From NCBI GenBank assembly GCA_023416895.1, contig JAEZGQ010000092.1, positions 1-11,148 on the forward strand: a stretch of 11,148 nt of DNA. The letters run 5' to 3'. Position 1 is the stretch's first letter, and each line of letters opens with the position of its first letter. Below, in pieces: positions 1-7,062 of the stretch. The notes below the pieces were generated by a model that was not told where the DNA came from, ran no database searches, and was given only the letters and a program-made list of their open reading frames with translations. A program made the position numbers and the translations under genes. This stretch comes from Bacillota bacterium. GTDB lineage: Bacteria > Bacillota > Clostridia > Christensenellales > CAG-138.

Positions 1-222
1 GAGAAACAGCGGGAGATGCGAAATCAGAGGGTAGAGCTTTTTGGTATTTGCAAGCCCCCAAAGGGCATAGCATATCAACTGCACCGTCAAAACGCCAACA
101 CAAAACACCGCTAACTTGCGCCATTCCCTTTTTGAGGAGCATCCGCCGGCGAAGTTGACGGTGAGAAAAACCCCGTACAGCAAAACAAGCGTGTAGTTGA
201 TTACGCCTAAAATGACTTCCAT
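1..222 (-). CDS. Sensor histidine kinase, N-terminal part only (probable GHKL family)
   Basis: Only the first 74 codons are visible; the frame starts at ATG 222-220 and is open to the left edge. The protein begins MEVILGVINYTLVLLYGVFL and shows two hydrophobic segments, at about residues 3-25 and 37-58, with a charged stretch (KREWRK) between them. This is an integral membrane sensor region; the catalytic part lies outside the window. The start overlaps the last 16 bases of the upstream response regulator, with a purine-rich GGGG about 8 bases before the ATG, so the two are probably translationally coupled. Calling it a kinase rests on this pairing with a LytTR regulator and on similarity, from memory, to the membrane domain of GHKL sensors (AgrC-like partners) in Clostridia. 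No ATPase motif can be checked here. It would sense an unknown signal and phosphorylate the neighbouring regulator. Confidence 0.65.
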   Translation of the reverse strand, partial: MEVILGVINYTLVLLYGVFLTVNFAGGCSSKREWRKLAVFCVGVLTVQLICYALWGLANTKKLYPLISHLPLFL

Positions 223-944
223 ATATCCATCCCCTTTTCCGTAAATAGCTGATCCACATACGCTTTGCGCACCTGTGCGTAAAGCCGGCGAGATATGGGG
301 ATGGTGCTGCCCGTGTAGGTAAGGATGCTCGCTGTACGAAGCTCCTGAATTTGGAAAAGGTTCACGATGAACGAGCGGTGCACCCGGATAAATTCGCGCC
401 GGGACAAAAGCGTTTCCTCGTAATCAGAAAGGGGCGCGTTCAACTCCTTTACGCTGCCATCCGTCAAGTAAAAGCACAGCGTTCTGTTCATGACCTCCAC
501 ATAGGCAAGCCTGGAAAACAAGAGATTGGCATAGCCGCTTTGAAGCTTAACACGTATGCCTTCCTCCGTGCTTTGGGCAGCGCGGAGCAGCTTGTTCAAA
601 ATAGGAAAGAGGTTTTCCGCCGCGGCGGGCTTTAAAACATAGGCGAACGCCTCCACCGAGTAGCTCTCCACCGCAAATTCGGGCGAAGATGTCAAAAAGG
701 CGATCTTTATGGTTTCATCGAACGCTCTTACCTCGCGCGCAATCTGCATGCCGTTAAAAAGCGGCATCATCACATCCAAAAGCAGAAAATCAAAGCTGCC
801 TTTGCGAGCATCCTCCAAAAGCAAAACGCCATCCGAATAGGCCTTGTAGGTAATTGCGGCCCTCGTTTCCCGTTTATAATCGTCAAGCAAGTTCGAAAGC
901 CTATCCAGTTCCTGTAGGTTGTCGTCGCAAATCGCGATGCGCAT
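207..944 (-). CDS. LytTR-family response regulator (receiver + LytTR DNA-binding domain)
   Basis: This 245-residue protein has the standard length for a LytTR regulator. The receiver domain (about 1-120) begins MRIAICDDN with acidic pair D7/D8, the phosphoacceptor D57 in FLLLDVMMP, the switch residue T85 and the conserved K105 in the LKP motif. The C-terminal LytTR domain (about 138-235) carries the typical FIRVHRSFIVNL core followed by IPISRRLY. The start at 944 is preferred over the open frame reaching back to 1016 because the receiver fold begins at MRIAICDD and GGGGAT lies just upstream. Phosphorylation by the overlapping downstream sensor gene should promote binding to tandem direct repeats. 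Repeats of this type occur at 1022-1052 and 7063-7093, which makes this protein the candidate regulator of both plus-strand transcription units. The regulator's own promoter must lie in 945-1020 or just beyond; I see no convincing -35/-10 there. Confidence 0.93.
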   Translation of the reverse strand: MRIAICDDNLQELDRLSNLLDDYKRETRAAITYKAYSDGVLLLEDARKGSFDFLLLDVMMPLFNGMQIAREVRAFDETIKIAFLTSSPEFAVESYSVEAFAYVLKPAAAENLFPILNKLLRAAQSTEEGIRVKLQSGYANLLFSRLAYVEVMNRTLCFYLTDGSVKELNAPLSDYEETLLSRREFIRVHRSFIVNLFQIQELRTASILTYTGSTIPISRRLYAQVRKAYVDQLFTEKGMDIWKSF

Positions 945-1021
945 GCTAACACATCCCCGCCATCTAAATATTTCCATGCTAATTTTACCATAGCCGCCTC
1001 CGTCGGTTCCATCCAAACCTT

Positions 1022-1052
1022 ACCGTTTGCAACAAAAAACACCACCTTTCAT
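1022..1052 (+). promoter_or_regulatory. Putative LytTR operator: two 9-base direct repeats, 22-base period
   Basis: ACCGTTTGC (1022-1030) and ACCTTTCAT (1044-1052) are spaced exactly 22 bases start to start, so they lie on the same helix face. Each agrees at 8 of 9 positions with the LytTR consensus [TA][AC][CA]GTTN[AG][TG], and the 13-base spacer fits the known 12-13 base spacing. The same arrangement recurs at 7063-7093. The pair sits just upstream of the -35 region of the promoter at 1081, a position suited to activation. Binding by the adjacent LytTR regulator is inferred. Confidence 0.6.
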
Positions 1053-1080
1053 GCAAAAGACGGTTTTAGCGGCAAAAAAC

Positions 1081-1089
1081 TGCTATGCT
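1081..1089 (+). promoter_or_regulatory. Extended -10 promoter of the five-gene envelope operon
   Basis: TGCTATGCT has the extended -10 form TGnTATnnT, with hexamer TATGCT at 1084-1089. The -35 position, around 1061-1066, holds CGGTTT, which is a poor match to TTGACA. That combination fits an activator-dependent promoter served by the direct repeats immediately upstream. A transcript starting near 1096 would have a leader of about 50 bases before the ATG at 1148. Confidence 0.55.
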
Positions 1090-1147
1090 TGGATTGTGGC
1101 GAATTTGAACCAAAGCGCTGCAAAAATACTTTGGGAGGATAGTTTCA

Positions 1148-1570
1148 ATGGAAAAAAGCAATGGGTTTCTTAAGGTGGCAGGTATCCTCATGATCATCGG
1201 CGGTGTGTTTGCGATCATACTCGGTATACTCGCAATCATCGGAACCGGTGCAATCGCTGCTGCGCTCGGTGCAGAAGCCGCCGTTGGCGTGCTGATGGTA
1301 GCCTCGATTTTGGGCTTTGTCAGCGGCATTGTCAGCTTGATTGCCGGTATCGTGGGCACGAAAAATGCCAACAAGCCCGAAAAGGCCATGACGTGCATCG
1401 TTTTCGGTGGTTTGACCGTGCTGCTGTCGCTTTTGGGCAGCGTTTTGAACGTTGCTGCCGGCGGTCAATTCAACGTGGTTGGTTTGATTACGGGCTTGGT
1501 CGTACCGGTACTTTATTTGGTAGGCGCTTTTCAAAACAAAAAGCGCGCCACTGCTGCGGAAGCAGCGTAA
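1148..1570 (+). CDS. Small four-helix integral membrane protein of unknown function
   Basis: This 140-residue protein is almost entirely hydrophobic. Predicted membrane spans are at about residues 7-32, 43-70, 83-103 and 108-128. Short charged loops separate them (GTKNANKPEKA near 70-80), and the tail is basic to alanine-rich (QNKKRATAAEAA). There is no cleavable signal and no catalytic motif. The appearance resembles small DUF4064-like membrane proteins of Firmicutes, but I cannot assign a family firmly. The ribosome binding site GGGAGG (1133-1138) lies 9 bases before the ATG. It is the first gene after the putative LytTR-controlled promoter and is separated from the protease gene by 80 bases containing a stem-loop, so it can be expected to be the most highly expressed member of the operon. 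A role in the envelope is inferred from location and neighbours only. Confidence 0.85.
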   Translation: MEKSNGFLKVAGILMIIGGVFAIILGILAIIGTGAIAAALGAEAAVGVLMVASILGFVSGIVSLIAGIVGTKNANKPEKAMTCIVFGGLTVLLSLLGSVLNVAAGGQFNVVGLITGLVVPVLYLVGAFQNKKRATAAEAA

Positions 1571-1594
1571 GCGTTAAACGAAAGAAACGGATAC

Positions 1595-1622
1595 GGTGGG
1601 CAGGCAGGGTTGTCTGCCCACC
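1595..1622 (+). other. Perfect 9-bp stem-loop between membrane-protein and protease genes
   Basis: GGTGGGCAG (1595-1603) pairs perfectly with CTGCCCACC (1614-1622) around a 10-base loop. It starts 25 bases after the upstream stop codon. No run of T follows, so this is not a standard intrinsic terminator. In the transcript it could protect the 3' end of the first message or partly reduce read-through into the protease gene. Confidence 0.6.
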
Positions 1623-1650
1623 ACAAAATGAAGGAGATCTCGTACATCTT

Positions 1651-3687
1651 ATGAAAAAATTCTTAGCCCTTCTGCTCGCTACTGCCCTCGCCCTTACGCT
1701 CTTTGCCGGTTGCGGCGGAGACCTGGAAGAAACGCCCCCCGTTACAGCTCCAGTCGGGGAAACGCCCATTGAGACGGCCCCCGCCGATGCGGGAACCATT
1801 AAACTGAGCAACCCCGGCGGGGATACGTGGACGATCCTCGTGTATTTGTGCGGCACCGATCTGGAAACCAACGGCGGCTATGCTTCGATCAATGTGCAGG
1901 AAATGGCCCTCGCCGCCCAGTCGGACAAGGTAAACGTTGTTTTTGAAACGGGCGGCACGCAGCAATGGGCCATAGAAGGCATCGACCCCACGCAAACACA
2001 GCGCTGGAAGGTGGTACCTGAAAGCATTGAACTGGTGGACAGCCAGCCCCTGTCAAACATGGGCGATGCGGAAACGTTGGGCAACTTCCTCAAATGGGGC
2101 GTTGAAACCTACCCGGCAGACAAGTATATGTGCCTCATGTGGGATCATGGCGGCGGCAGTGTAGCAGGCATCGCGGTTGATGAACTGCATGGCGGCGATA
2201 TGCTCAACCTCAAGGAGCTATCTCTGGGTTTGTCCATGGCCGGCGTGCAGTTTGAGCTTGTGGGCTTTGACGCCTGCCTCATGTCTACCATGGAAACAGC
2301 GGCGGCCTTAACCCCCTATGCGCGTTACATGGTAGCTTCCCAAGAGCTTGAACCCGGTACCGGCTGGGATTACACCGCTTGGCTCAATGCCCTTGTGGCG
2401 GACCCGACCGCGGACGGTCTTGCCGTAGGCACGACCATTTGCGACAGCTTCTATGCAAAGTGCGCTACGGGCGGCACTGAAGGCCTTGCGACCTTGGCCG
2501 TTACCGACCTTTCCAAAATTCCGGCACTTACCTCGGCCTTTAACGCGATGGCTGCCGAAATGAAGGGCTTCACTTCCTCTACGGAAAAGCTGCAGCCTTT
2601 GACGCAGGCCATCGTAAGGGCGGAAAATTACGGCGGCAACAACGACAGCGAAGGCTACACCAACATGGTTGACCTTGGCGACTTGACCCTTTGCGCCGAA
2701 GGCGTGTTCAGCGATACCGGCGATGCACTGCTCGAAGCCCTTTTTGCGGCGGTACCCTACCATGTGGCGGGCGAAGGGCGGCAAAGGAGCAACGGACTGT
2801 CCATCTACGTACCCTTGGCTGTAGCAGAGGGTGAGCTTGATAGCTACGCCATGCTCGCGGCGACCAGCGGCGAATACTTGCGCTTTTTGGAAGGGCTTTA
2901 TGGATGGACGATACCCGAAGGCGTGGTCATCAGCCAGCCTGTGTTCCCGGAGGGGAATGAGGCCCCTTCTATGGAGCAGATGTCCGTGGACGATGTGGAA
3001 GCCGCGCAAGCCTTGAATGCTGAGGAGTTCGCGCTCGCATTCACTACCTCGCTCACCGAGGATGGCTCAATCCTTCTTGATATGACCGAAGGTGCGGACA
3101 TCATAAGCACCGTGGCCTTCAACCTGTATTATCAGGACGATGACAGCAACTCCCTGTGGTATTTGGGCAGCGATTTTGACATCAACCAGAACGACGAGGG
3201 AACGCAATACTGGGACAACTACAGAAATGTTTGGACGATCATCAACGACAATCTGTGCATGATGGTGGCACTTGGCTTTACCGATGCCTATATCCTCTAC
3301 ACCGTACCCGTGCAGGTGAACGGCAGCCCCACCAATTTGCGCATGCTCTACCATCGCGATACCGCCGAGTACGAGGTCATCGGTACTTGGGATGGCATCG
3401 ACAGCGAAAGCGGCATGAGCAGCCGCGACGTGAAGAAGCTGCAGGATGGCGATTTGGTAGAATTTGTGTTTGAGGCGTATGACTTAACCACCGGCGAGGA
3501 CGCGTCCTTTGTGGGCGGCGGCTTTACCGTAAACGGCGCTGTCGTTGCGGAGGAAGCGATCCTGTTTGATGGTGTCTACTACTACCAATACGAAATTACC
3601 GACATCTTCGGAAATGTTTACCAGAGCGATTTTGCCGTGCTCCAATCTACAAACGGGGAAATCGTTGTGGAAATGTCAAACCAGTAA
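1651..3687 (+). CDS. Clostripain-family (C11) cysteine peptidase, lipoprotein
   Basis: The product has 678 residues. A lipoprotein signal (MKKFLALLLATALALTLFAGC) has the lipobox LFAGC and lipidation Cys21, so the mature protein is tethered to the outer face of the membrane. An acidic, Pro/Thr-rich linker (about 22-55) follows. The peptidase domain begins with WTILVYLCGTDLE (about 60-72), typical of family C11. The catalytic dyad is evident as His166 in WDHGGG and Cys209 in FDACLMS, followed by VASQELEPGTGW, a conserved block. Beyond about residue 440 an acidic linker leads to beta-rich regions, ending in an Ig-like segment with repeated aromatic residues. Family members cut after basic residues, usually Arg; that specificity is not shown here. 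The start at 1651 is chosen for the signal peptide and AAGGAGAT at 1631-1638; the open frame back to 1393 overlaps the preceding gene and is not used. It could process surface or secreted proteins, possibly including the neighbouring repeat protein, but that is speculation. Confidence 0.93.
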   Translation: MKKFLALLLATALALTLFAGCGGDLEETPPVTAPVGETPIETAPADAGTIKLSNPGGDTWTILVYLCGTDLETNGGYASINVQEMALAAQSDKVNVVFETGGTQQWAIEGIDPTQTQRWKVVPESIELVDSQPLSNMGDAETLGNFLKWGVETYPADKYMCLMWDHGGGSVAGIAVDELHGGDMLNLKELSLGLSMAGVQFELVGFDACLMSTMETAAALTPYARYMVASQELEPGTGWDYTAWLNALVADPTADGLAVGTTICDSFYAKCATGGTEGLATLAVTDLSKIPALTSAFNAMAAEMKGFTSSTEKLQPLTQAIVRAENYGGNNDSEGYTNMVDLGDLTLCAEGVFSDTGDALLEALFAAVPYHVAGEGRQRSNGLSIYVPLAVAEGELDSYAMLAATSGEYLRFLEGLYGWTIPEGVVISQPVFPEGNEAPSMEQMSVDDVEAAQALNAEEFALAFTTSLTEDGSILLDMTEGADIISTVAFNLYYQDDDSNSLWYLGSDFDINQNDEGTQYWDNYRNVWTIINDNLCMMVALGFTDAYILYTVPVQVNGSPTNLRMLYHRDTAEYEVIGTWDGIDSESGMSSRDVKKLQDGDLVEFVFEAYDLTTGEDASFVGGGFTVNGAVVAEEAILFDGVYYYQYEITDIFGNVYQSDFAVLQSTNGEIVVEMSNQ

Positions 3688-3696
3688 GACGGCTAT

Positions 3697-3729
3697 GGTC
3701 CCCCGGCCGCGCTTCAAAGCCGGGGGACC
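3697..3729 (+). other. Perfect 11-bp GC-rich stem-loop after the protease gene
   Basis: GGTCCCCCGGC (3697-3707) and GCCGGGGGACC (3719-3729) form an uninterrupted 11-bp stem with an 11-base loop, beginning 10 bases after the protease stop codon. Downstream bases (CCAATCATTATTG) are AT-rich but lack a true T run, and the ribosome binding site of the LemA gene follows within 15 bases. It may be a leaky terminator or an mRNA stabiliser that sets different levels for the protease and the downstream genes. Confidence 0.65.
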
Positions 3730-3758
3730 CCAATCATTATTGAGGAGGGAGAAATGAT

Positions 3759-4310
3759 ATGACGACCTTTGTAATTGTTTTGGCTGCGGTTGTTGTTGTG
3801 TTTTTGATGTGGTTTGTTTCTACTCAGCGCACGCTTGCCATGCTTGACGAAAACATCAACAACGCCATGAGCCAAATCGGCGTACAGCTTTCAAGCCGCT
3901 GGGATGCGCTTTCCGCATTGCTTGACCTCACCAAGGGCTACGCAGAGCATGAGTACAAGACCCTGTCAGAAACCATCAGAGCCAGGAGACCCGTAAACGC
4001 GAACAGCTCACCCGCAGAGGCTGCGGCGCAGGAAAATTTGCTGATTGGGGCGATGGGCCGCATTATGGCAGTCGCCGAGCAGTACCCCACGCTTAAGGCA
4101 GATCAGAACTACACAAGAACGATGGATAGCGTCAACCAATACGAGGGCATGGTGCGCCAAAGCCGCTTGATCTACAACGACAGCGTAACCAAACTCAACC
4201 GCCGCATCCGCATGTTCCCTACGAGCCTCATCGCAGGCATGATGGGCTTTTCCAAGCGCGATTATCTGGAGGCGAACGAAGCCAAGGCCGACATGCCCTC
4301 CATGAAGTGA
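3759..4310 (+). CDS. lemA: LemA-family membrane-anchored protein
   Basis: This 183-residue protein has the usual LemA length. An N-terminal membrane anchor (about residues 3-20, VIVLAAVVVVFLMWFV) is followed by a helical domain with the family signatures: a region around NINNAMSQIGVQLSSRWDAL, the AEQYPTLKADQNY segment near 108-120, and a C-terminal YNDSVTKLNRRIRMFPTSLI block followed by MMGFSKRDYLE. The topology would place the helical bundle outside the cytoplasm. Its biochemical function is not established. LemA genes are often found beside DUF2207 genes, as here, with only 4 bases between them. The ATG at 3759 is preceded by GGAGGG (3744-3749). A nearer ATG at 3754 runs straight into a stop (ATG ATA TGA), so 3759 is the true start. 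The gene symbol denotes the family only. Confidence 0.93.
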   Translation: MTTFVIVLAAVVVVFLMWFVSTQRTLAMLDENINNAMSQIGVQLSSRWDALSALLDLTKGYAEHEYKTLSETIRARRPVNANSSPAEAAAQENLLIGAMGRIMAVAEQYPTLKADQNYTRTMDSVNQYEGMVRQSRLIYNDSVTKLNRRIRMFPTSLIAGMMGFSKRDYLEANEAKADMPSMK

Positions 4311-4314
4311 CGCT

Positions 4315-5958
4315 ATGAGAAAGATACGGTTTTTGGCGCTCTTGATGGTAGCGGCCCTCTTCCTAGCATTCCCCTCTTTTACTGCTGCGGCAAATCAGGT
4401 AGACGAGATCACGGTGGACGTTAGGCTGGATGCAGACGGCTCGGCCTATGTGCAGCAAGTATGGAACGGTGTCTTTGACGAAGGTACCGAGTGCTACTTT
4501 CCCGTAACGAACCTTGGTGATATGACGCTTTCCGATTTGCGCGTAACAGACGCAAGCGGCACGTATGCGGTGCTTGACATGTGGGATACGGGGGCTTCCT
4601 TTGAAGAGAAGTCCCGCAAGTGCGGCTTAAATCCCGTAGATGGCGGATACGAGGTTTGTTGGGGCATTTCGGAGTACGGCGAAAACCGTTATGCCGTGGA
4701 ATACCGCATAGAGGGCCTTGCGGCATCTTATGACGATTACGACGGCTTTCTCTTTCAATTTGTGCCAAGCGGCATGAACACCGGCCCCACGGAGGTTTCC
4801 GTGCGCATTTGGCTTAAAAACGGCTTGCTTACGGAGGAAAATGCCGCCGTTTGGGCGTTTGACTTTATCGGCCAGGTGCACTTTACGGAGGGCGAGGTGC
4901 TTGCTTATACGGAAGAACCGCTCACCGAGAACAACAGCATGATCCTCATGCTCCAACTGAACAAGGGTGTTCTTTCCCCCTCAAAAACAGCGGGCGGCAC
5001 CTTTGAAGCTGTAAAGGAGCGCGCCTTTGAGGGCAGTGACTATGAAAGCGACGATGAGGGGAGTGCACTCATTCTGGTTCCAATCATAGCCGCTGGCTTT
5101 GCGGTGCTTGTTTGGCTGGGAAGCAAGGAAGCACGCAGCGTAAAGAAGCTTGCACAAACAGCGGACTACTGGCGGGAAGCACCCATCGGCGGCAACATAG
5201 AAGCGTCCTTTGTTTTGGCAAACCGCTTCTATCAAGCAAACGACGATGGGAACCTGATCGCTGCCACGCTGACACGGCTCTTGGCGGAGGGCTGCCTTAC
5301 GCCGCTGAGTGATGTGGAAGCGGGGTTTTTGGGTACTCAAAAGAAAAGCGTTTCCCTGCGGCTTGCAAAGCCGCCCATCGCAGGGGGTCCTGCAATGCGC
5401 GCGCTTTATGCCCTTTTGATACATGCAGCGGGAAGCGATGGTATTTTGCAGGAAAAGGAGTTGGAACGCTACTGCAAAACCAACTATGCAGCCCTTCTCA
5501 ATGTGATCGAGGAGGCCAAGCGGGACGGCGATGCAACGCTCATCGGCATAGACTGCTACAAATCCGCGCAAACAAGAACCCTCAAAGGGCTTACCGAGCG
5601 AGGCATGGCACTTCTCATGCAGCTCATCGGGTATAAAAAGTATCTTTTGGACTTTTCCCTCATCGCCGAGCGCGGGGTGAACGAGGCGCTCATTTGGAAA
5701 GATTGCCTTACCTATGCTGCGCTTTTCGGCATTGCCGACAAGGTGATGGAGGAGCTTCGCAAGCTCTATCCGGCGAATACAAGCGATTATGCAAGAAGTA
5801 TGGAAACCACTTACTATCTCGCCTACCGCTATCACCACGTTACCTATCGAGCGGCAAAAGCTGCGCAGGCGGCGCGGTCATCGGGCAGCGGAGGGCGCAG
5901 CTCCTTGGGCGGCGGCGGCGGCTTTTCCGGTGGCGGCAGCGGCGGCGGAACACGATAA
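4315..5958 (+). CDS. DUF2207 domain-containing membrane protein with glycine-rich tail
   Basis: The product has 547 residues. A signal peptide (about 1-26, ending SFTAAA) precedes an extracytoplasmic beta-rich domain (about 27-230) of DUF2207 type, including DEITVDVRLDADGSAYVQQ and a region ending ENNSMILMLQLNKG. One membrane span lies at about 250-270 (ALILVPIIAAGFAVLVWLG). The second, probably cytoplasmic half has LANRFYQANDDGNLIAATLT, and near its end WKDCLTYAALFGIADKV, the usual DUF2207 C-terminal motif. The last 26 residues are Gly/Ser-rich, also typical. Function is unknown; LemA-DUF2207 pairs are recurrent in bacterial envelope loci. I see no good ribosome binding site before the ATG. 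With only 4 bases after the LemA stop codon, translation is probably coupled to LemA, which would favour a fixed ratio of the two proteins. Confidence 0.9.
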   Translation: MRKIRFLALLMVAALFLAFPSFTAAANQVDEITVDVRLDADGSAYVQQVWNGVFDEGTECYFPVTNLGDMTLSDLRVTDASGTYAVLDMWDTGASFEEKSRKCGLNPVDGGYEVCWGISEYGENRYAVEYRIEGLAASYDDYDGFLFQFVPSGMNTGPTEVSVRIWLKNGLLTEENAAVWAFDFIGQVHFTEGEVLAYTEEPLTENNSMILMLQLNKGVLSPSKTAGGTFEAVKERAFEGSDYESDDEGSALILVPIIAAGFAVLVWLGSKEARSVKKLAQTADYWREAPIGGNIEASFVLANRFYQANDDGNLIAATLTRLLAEGCLTPLSDVEAGFLGTQKKSVSLRLAKPPIAGGPAMRALYALLIHAAGSDGILQEKELERYCKTNYAALLNVIEEAKRDGDATLIGIDCYKSAQTRTLKGLTERGMALLMQLIGYKKYLLDFSLIAERGVNEALIWKDCLTYAALFGIADKVMEELRKLYPANTSDYARSMETTYYLAYRYHHVTYRAAKAAQAARSSGSGGRSSLGGGGGFSGGGSGGGTR

Positions 5959-5981
5959 AAATAAAATAGGAGGATCAAACG

Positions 5982-6782
5982 ATGGGACTTTTTTCGAACA
6001 AGGACAAACCCTGCCCCGTTTGCGGAAAAGCTACGCCTAGGTTGTTGGCGACGAAAATTCAGGGCGAACCGATCTGCGGGGATTGCGCAGGGCAAATTTT
6101 AGCGGACTTTGACGTGCAGAATAACTGGGCGGTGAACGATCTACTGGAACACCTGAAATACCGTGCGGAAAATAAGGCGCGGGTCGAAAGCTTTCAGGCC
6201 ACCCGTACCATTGATTGCGGCAAAAGTATGCTCATAGACGATGCGGGCCGCTGCTTTTTCCTAAAAAAATGGACGGATAACAATCCACCGATTGTTTCTT
6301 TCGATTCCATCACGGGCTTTGAGGTTTCCATGGGCTGGAATGTGGTGGAGCATTGGAGCAAGGGCATGCCCCGCACCCCCTATCAAGTGCCTCAGCTCGG
6401 CGTGTTGGGCACCTTGGGCGCGCTTGCAAGCGCCTTTGACCGCGATGAAGACAAGCAACAGCGCAGCAAGTCCGAAAACTTGAAGATCACGCTGCATCTG
6501 AACGATCCTTACTTGAAGAAGTACGAACTTATGGATGAAACGGTATACGGCAATGACGAGTTTGATTTTTCGCGAAAGCTTTCCGTTGAACTTGCCCGCG
6601 TAAACGCCGTAGGCGATGTGGTAGCCGCCATGACGGGCAGCGTGTCCTCTTCACAAGCGCCCGCCGCGCCGTTTGCTGAGCACGCCGCTGACGAGATCTT
6701 GAAGTTCAAAAGCCTGCTGGACGCGGGCGTTATCACCCAAGCGGAGTTTGACGCCAAGAAAAAGCAACTGCTTGGTATTTAG
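5982..6782 (+). CDS. DUF4428-type zinc-ribbon protein with C-terminal SHOCT domain
   Basis: The product has 266 residues, no signal peptide and no clear membrane span. The N-terminus has CPVCGK (Cys11, Cys14) and PICGDCAG (Cys32, Cys35), a four-cysteine zinc ribbon like that of DUF4428 proteins. The middle (about 70-200) is a mixed alpha/beta segment resembling a PH-like domain, with strands around IVSFDSITGFEV and LKITLHLND; this assignment is tentative. The last 31 residues (ADEILKFKSLLDAGVITQAE...) match the SHOCT short helical hairpin, an oligomerisation module usually found at protein ends. A strong AGGAGGAT site at 5968-5975 precedes the ATG by about 6 bases. It is the last gene of the operon, starting 23 bases after the DUF2207 gene. 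A cytoplasmic partner or adaptor of the LemA/DUF2207 membrane proteins is possible but inferred only from the gene order. Confidence 0.85.
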   Translation: MGLFSNKDKPCPVCGKATPRLLATKIQGEPICGDCAGQILADFDVQNNWAVNDLLEHLKYRAENKARVESFQATRTIDCGKSMLIDDAGRCFFLKKWTDNNPPIVSFDSITGFEVSMGWNVVEHWSKGMPRTPYQVPQLGVLGTLGALASAFDRDEDKQQRSKSENLKITLHLNDPYLKKYELMDETVYGNDEFDFSRKLSVELARVNAVGDVVAAMTGSVSSSQAPAAPFAEHAADEILKFKSLLDAGVITQAEFDAKKKQLLGI

Positions 6783-6857
6783 CCTTATCCGGTTTGGGAT
6801 ACCGAGGTGGCGGGGTTATTCAAAGCCAAAACCGGCAGCGGGCAGGAAGTTTTGTAA

Positions 6858-7000
6858 AGACTGCGCAAGCATAAATTCCATATCGATTGCTGTACCGGCC
6901 GTTTGGAGTTTCACGGCTATAAAAACACCATAAGCGGCACAGGCCGGCTTGTGAAGTGCATCGTTTGCAAGGAAACGTTTGTGATAGGCCGCCCATATAA
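6858..7000 (+). pseudogene. Possible remnant of a small zinc-ribbon protein
   Basis: In the frame of 6858 the DNA reads KFHIDCCTGRLEFHGYKNT followed by ISGTGRLVKCIVCKETFVIG. This has protein-like composition and a CC...CxxC arrangement (CC at 6888-6893, CIVC at about 6957-6968). The frame has a stop at 6855, no ATG upstream, and at its far end runs into the intrinsic terminator and then the next promoter, so it has no plausible start or end. It could be the tail of a decayed gene lost by deletion. It could also be chance: the SHOCT-gene stop and the terminator leave 215 bases with no other explanation. I regard this as tentative. Confidence 0.3.
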
Positions 7001-7040
7001 AAACCGCCCTCCGTGCAATTTCGCGCGGGGGCGGCTTTTT
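6998..7040 (+). terminator. Strong intrinsic terminator after the envelope operon
   Basis: CCGCCCTCCGTGC pairs with GCGCGGGGGCGG through a GC-rich stem of about 12 bp with one bulged T and one G-T pair, followed by CTTTTTG. A matching A run (TATAAAAA) precedes the stem, so it could also stop transcription from the other side. It separates the five-gene operon from the repeat-protein gene, giving the latter its own transcription unit. Confidence 0.85.
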
Positions 7041-7062
7041 GTTAGAACTTACCCCTCTTTTT

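Noticed and set aside
945..1016. Extended N-terminus for the response regulator
   Set aside because: The receiver fold starts at MRIAICDD (944), with GGGGAT just upstream. The extra 24 residues are not receiver-like.
945..1020. Minus-strand promoter for the regulator (TTGGAT, 18 bases, TATGGT)
   Set aside because: Spacing is acceptable but both boxes match poorly (3 of 6 and 4 of 6), so it is not distinguishable from chance.
1393..1650. Longer open frame upstream of the protease start
   Set aside because: It overlaps the membrane-protein gene in another frame, and the lipoprotein signal with a strong ribosome binding site begins at 1651.
2308..3009. 233-codon open frame on the minus strand inside the protease gene
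   Set aside because: Shadow frame: its antisense is a well-supported peptidase, composition is His/Arg/Gly-rich, and there is no ribosome binding site or family resemblance.
3697..3740. Intrinsic terminator after the protease gene
   Set aside because: The stem is excellent but no T run follows and a gene with a strong ribosome binding site starts 30 bases later. It is reported as a stem-loop instead.
4981..5838. 285-codon open frame on the minus strand inside the DUF2207 gene
   Set aside because: Shadow of a recognised protein; cysteine-rich, irregular composition and no recognisable domain.
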